Assembly: GCA_013373205.1 (NCBI GenBank)
Contig: JABXIG010000011.1
Location: 1 to 64,000, forward strand
Length of the DNA: 64,000 bases
Direction of reading: 5' to 3'
From: Methylocystaceae bacterium
GTDB taxonomy: Bacteria > Pseudomonadota > Alphaproteobacteria > Rhodospirillales > Terasakiellaceae
Numbering within the stretch: the first letter of the stretch is position 1; the number at the start of each line of letters is the position of its first letter. Shown in pieces: positions 62,278 to 64,000 of this stretch. Position numbers and translations under genes: made by a program. The notes beneath the pieces are model-generated. The model worked only from the letters and a program-made list of their open reading frames with translations, did no database searches and was not told where the DNA came from.

Positions 62278-63550
62278 CCACGAACTGCTTGCGCATGTGG
62301 CCGGACTGCATGGCAAAGATATTGACTTGGGTCTTGATCGCTTTCGGGACCTGCTTGCCCGTCTTGGTAATCCCCAGGATAATCTGGCGCCCGTCATTCA
62401 TGTGGCGGGCACCAATGGTAAAGGCTCAACCATCGCGTTTTTACGCTCTATGCTTGAAGCGGTGGGCTATCGCATTCATGCCTTTACGTCTCCTCATTTG
62501 ATCGAGCCGCGCGATTCTATCGTGGTGGATGGGGAAGAACTTTCAGAAAAAGAATTTGCTTTCCTGTTGGAAGAAGTTGTTCGCGCTAATGATGGCGCGG
62601 CCCTTACCGTGTTTGAAGCGATTTCGGCAGCTGCTTTTCTGGCTTTTTCGCGGCACAAAGGCCATGTGGTTCTACTGGAAACCGGGATGGGTGGTATAGG
62701 GGATACAACAAATGTGGTCGAACAACCTGCCCTGACGGTCCTGACTCCGATTTCCATGGATCATACAGATTTTTTAGGTAAGACCTTATCCGAAATTGCA
62801 GCCCATAAGGCGGGGATTTTAAAACCTGATGTGCCTTGTGTGATGGCGGCGCAGGAAAAAGAGGTTTCCCAGGTTGTGCGCAGCCGCGCCAAGGAATTAG
62901 ACGTACCCATTTATCGTGAGGGTCGCGACTGGTTTGTCAAAAAAGTGGGACGCCGTATGGTTTTTGAAGGATGGGACGGTGATTATGCCTGGCCTTTACC
63001 GGGGCTGGAAGGTGACCATCAGATTAATAACGCAGGCCTATCGCTGGCCTGTCTGGAAGTGATGAAAAATCGTTTCAACCTACCCGAAGAAGCAGTGCGT
63101 CATGGCTTGCAGTCTGTCGATTGGCCCGGACGGTTGGAACGCTATGAAGCCGGTAAGGTTTTGCCAGAAAACTGGGAACTCTGGCTGGACGGTGGTCATA
63201 ATGAAGCCGCGGCCAAGGTGTTGCATCAACAGATCAAAAAATGGCACGACAAGCCTGTTTATGTTGTTTTTGGCATGCTCAAACGCAAGAACAGTAAGAG
63301 TTTTTTACGGGAAATTTCGCGTCATGTGGACCATGTTTATACCGTGCCAATCCCCACACAGAAAAGCAAAAAAGCGGACAAATTGGCTGCACAGGTGGAA
63401 GCTACGGGCGGGGATGCGACGGCGTGTGAAAATTTATCTATTGCCCTTGATTGCATAAGGTCGCAACGCAAAGATAAATCAGCCCGGGTTTTGATTTGTG
63501 GGTCCCTTTATCTGTTAAGTGCCTTTTATGAATTACACGCAGAGTCTTGA
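62255..63550 (+). CDS. folC: Bifunctional folylpolyglutamate/dihydrofolate synthase
   Basis: A 431-residue Mur-ligase-type enzyme that adds glutamate to folates. LGLDRFRDLLARLGNPQD, the P-loop VIHVAGTNGKGSTIAFL, FTSPHLIEPRDSI, LLETGMGGIGDTTNV and DHTDFLGKTLSEIAAHKAG are diagnostic. The ATG at 62255 is within the accD 3' end, a typical coupled arrangement; an earlier frame start at 62138 is a shadow. Confidence 0.96.
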   Translation: MGKNPKTSHELLAHVAGLHGKDIDLGLDRFRDLLARLGNPQDNLAPVIHVAGTNGKGSTIAFLRSMLEAVGYRIHAFTSPHLIEPRDSIVVDGEELSEKEFAFLLEEVVRANDGAALTVFEAISAAAFLAFSRHKGHVVLLETGMGGIGDTTNVVEQPALTVLTPISMDHTDFLGKTLSEIAAHKAGILKPDVPCVMAAQEKEVSQVVRSRAKELDVPIYREGRDWFVKKVGRRMVFEGWDGDYAWPLPGLEGDHQINNAGLSLACLEVMKNRFNLPEEAVRHGLQSVDWPGRLERYEAGKVLPENWELWLDGGHNEAAAKVLHQQIKKWHDKPVYVVFGMLKRKNSKSFLREISRHVDHVYTVPIPTQKSKKADKLAAQVEATGGDATACENLSIALDCIRSQRKDKSARVLICGSLYLLSAFYELHAES

Positions 63551-64000
63551 TCTGATCTTTCAAAGCTATCTTGCTGCCAAGCCGATGATTGTGGGTAAGC
63601 TGGATCGTGAGGTGAGAAAACCTGACATCCTTTTGGATGTGGCGCGTAAGCTTGACATATTACCGGACCCTCGCTGTGTGATCAAAGTGACGGGCAGCAA
63701 GGGCAAAGGCACGGTTGCGCGCCTGTGTGCCCAAGGTCTCTCTCATTATGATAAGACGGGTATAGTTCTGTCCCCCGAAGAAATCAGCCATTTAGACCGT
63801 ATGCGTATTAATGGCCTATCGATTACAGAAGAACGGTTTATCCGATGCTTTCAAACGGTCTGGGCCGCAATTGATCTGCCAAAACCACCTGCCTACCTAT
63901 CGCCCTATGGTCTGTTTTTGCTGATTGCGTTGCAATGGTTCAAGGAAGAAGGCGTGACCAATATCGTGATCGAAACCGGACGTGGGGTCAAATATGACGA
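63528..64000 (+). CDS. FolC/Mur-ligase-like paralogue, N-terminal part (runs off right edge)
   Basis: Starting at the ATG at 63528, inside the end of folC in another frame (23-base overlap), an uninterrupted frame of 157 codons reaches the window edge. It encodes LDREVRKPDILLDVARKLDI, then an unusual P-loop VIKVTGSKGKGTVARLCAQG, a Ser-for-Asn version of the FolC GTNGKGST loop. IVLSPEEISHLDRMRINGLS parallels the FolC SPHL segment, and IVIETGRGVKYD the ETGMGG segment. It is clearly a Mur-ligase-fold relative of folC, but its substrate is not known to me. Confidence 0.75.
   Translation, partial: MNYTQSLDLIFQSYLAAKPMIVGKLDREVRKPDILLDVARKLDILPDPRCVIKVTGSKGKGTVARLCAQGLSHYDKTGIVLSPEEISHLDRMRINGLSITEERFIRCFQTVWAAIDLPKPPAYLSPYGLFLLIALQWFKEEGVTNIVIETGRGVKYD

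Overview
The window looks like an alphaproteobacterial chromosome made of two unlike parts. Positions 1 to about 5,440 are very GC-rich (about 65-75% in the lines I sampled by eye) and carry genes typical of Rhodobacterales: the 5' end of a methylsuccinyl-CoA dehydrogenase, a TauE/SafE exporter, small proteins, a divergent AmmeMemoRadiSam pair and a DnaQ-like exonuclease. From the tRNA-Ala(GGC) gene at 5,444-5,519 to the end, GC content falls to roughly 45-55%, codon use changes, and the gene order (TIGR02300 protein - aroA - cmk - rpsA - sppA - ihfB - lapA, and pyrF - trpF - trpB - trpA - accD - folC) is that of Rhodospirillales-like alphaproteobacteria (Terasakiella, Thalassospira and Magnetospirillum type). 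The switch sits at the tRNA gene. It could be an island joined at a tRNA or an assembly chimera through a conserved tRNA; the sequence alone does not decide. | 5.5-14 kb is a core housekeeping block (shikimate pathway, nucleotide kinase, ribosomal protein S1, IHF), interrupted between aroA and cmk by an antisense gene for an unknown lipoprotein. 14-23 kb holds a SulP anion transporter and a signalling cluster: a PAS-PAS-GAF-GGDEF-EAL-CZB c-di-GMP enzyme, a BON-domain protein, a response-regulator/PP2C phosphatase, a class III adenylate cyclase, and a small protein ending in a CheY-binding type peptide. 23-26 kb has cimA and trmJ. | 26-33 kb holds the most striking genes. The first is an ammonium transporter (Amt) fused to a complete chemotaxis (MCP) signalling domain, with a near-perfect sigma-54 promoter in front, which suggests an ammonium chemoreceptor controlled by nitrogen status. 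The second is a 1,324-residue FecR/RTX calcium-binding protein with its own strong sigma-70 promoter. | 33-46 kb contains redox and stress genes (azoR, an FAD-linked oxidase), an Uup-type ABC-F protein, a metallo-beta-lactamase fold hydrolase, a periplasmic PilJ-domain protein, class Ia ribonucleotide reductase nrdAB behind probable NrdR boxes, and an unknown 556-residue protein divergent from a giant AsmA protein. 49-56 kb is accessory metabolism and transport, including a probable rhodoquinone biosynthesis gene rquA. 56-64 kb is a compact biosynthetic run, pyrF to folC, with two membrane proteins inserted and a second, truncated FolC/Mur-ligase-like gene at the right edge. | Several short REP-like palindromes are scattered through intergenic gaps of the low-GC part only. 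No CRISPR array, rRNA, transposase, integrase or phage gene was seen.
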